From Synergistaceae bacterium (GTDB taxonomy: Bacteria; Synergistota; Synergistia; Synergistales; Synergistaceae), in NCBI GenBank assembly GCA_012513245.1, contig JAAZCN010000132.1, forward strand, positions 1-5,431: DNA of 5,431 bases. Reading direction: 5' to 3'. This document shows, one piece after another, positions 5,212 through 5,431 of the stretch. Position numbers and translations under genes: made by a program. Position 1 is the stretch's first letter. Each line of letters starts with the position of its first letter. Below the pieces are notes generated by a model. It had not been told where the DNA came from and did no database searches. It saw nothing but the letters and a program-made list of their open reading frames with translations.

Positions 5212-5300
5212 TTTTTTATCTCTTTCTCTTCAAAAAACTTCAAATGCATCAGCACAAGAATGAGAATACTCCTAACTTTTGATAAAAGCGACCTATTCAC
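5208..5300 (-). CDS. Small hydrophobic peptide between YvrJ and the M15 peptidase
   Basis: This frame of 30 codons starts at GTG 2 nt after the YvrJ stop and ends in an ATGA overlap with the peptidase start, so it fills the gap exactly. The peptide begins with a basic stretch (N-R-S-x3-K-x-R), continues with a hydrophobic core SILILVLMHLKFF, and ends in a charged tail (EEKEIKK). It resembles a very small membrane peptide, although the core is short for a full transmembrane helix. An AGGAG sequence lies about 11 nt upstream of the GTG. The perfect packing argues for real translation. The alternative is a coupling leader with no peptide function. I recognise no family. Confidence 0.42.
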   Translation of the reverse strand: MNRSLLSKVRSILILVLMHLKFFEEKEIKK

Positions 5301-5302
5301 CG

Positions 5303-5431
5303 TTAATTACTCTCCTTTCCCTCTATAACACTTCCAAGCCTGATTACTGCCAGCGTCAGCTCCTCCAGCCTGTGATCCATCCTTATCAGCAGATAAGAGG
5401 CAACAGCGACCGAAAAACCACTTTGCAGCAC
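5303..5431 (-). CDS. YvrJ-family protein, 5' end cut by the window
   Basis: The last 42 residues of a protein run in from the right edge and end in TAA at 5303. They match the YvrJ family of about 50-residue proteins: a G-F-x-x-A-V-A-x-Y-L-L-I-R-M membrane-helix segment, then the characteristic H-R-L-E-E-L-T amphipathic helix and an I-x-x-L-x-x-V-I end. Only about 5-10 N-terminal residues should be missing. YvrJ proteins are single-helix membrane proteins of unknown function in Firmicutes. Their layout, a short helix followed by a charged helix, resembles small holin-like proteins, but a holin role here is inference. It is the first visible gene of a packed cassette with the small peptide, the peptidase and the sigma factor. 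Confidence 0.8.
   Translation of the reverse strand: MLQSGFSVAVASYLLIRMDHRLEELTLAVIRLGSVIEGKESN

Overview
Every gene I can support lies on the minus strand, so transcription runs from right to left. The start signals are strong Shine-Dalgarno sequences (GGAGG type), with one GTG and one TTG start. A YvrJ-family gene, which to my knowledge is essentially a Firmicutes family, sits at the right edge. Together with the strictly anaerobic redox enzymes this suggests an anaerobic, Clostridia/Peptococcaceae-like Gram-positive. This is inference: no rRNA or other marker gene is present.

Left block (about 3-3570): a redox operon. In transcription order it holds a Cys-rich reading frame with no start codon (3451-3567), two tandem rubredoxin genes of 53 aa each (3280-3441 and 3099-3260), a gamma-alpha fused 2-oxoacid:acceptor oxidoreductase subunit (1397-3070), its TPP-binding beta subunit (549-1400, ATGA overlap) and a hemerythrin-like diiron protein (3-446). 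Both rubredoxin genes are short and easy to miss. The first has lost one of the four iron-ligand cysteines (Cys9 is Leu). No ferredoxin-like delta subunit is present, so the oxidoreductase must use an outside carrier, and the co-transcribed rubredoxin is an obvious candidate. Hemerythrin and rubredoxins together point to oxygen or oxidative-stress handling coupled to 2-oxoacid oxidation.

Middle (about 3570-4350): roughly 780 bases with no convincing gene. It carries an AT-rich promoter-like stretch, a long AT-rich dyad with GC ends, and two direct copies of a structured element (3867-4048 and 4174-4346). Each copy is a series of GC-rich hairpins separated by pyrimidine linkers of exactly 7 nt (consensus about WCTTCYC), next to a block of GCTTGCC repeats. 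Stems are the same in the two copies while loops differ. This is the most unusual structure in the window.

Right block (4354-5431): a tightly packed cassette. It holds a 5'-truncated YvrJ-family small membrane protein, a 30-residue hydrophobic reading frame, an M15-family peptidoglycan peptidase of 114 aa and a compact sigma-70-like factor of 167 aa. The set looks like a phage-derived or domesticated lysis/cell-wall module with its own sigma factor. It ends directly at the second hairpin array.
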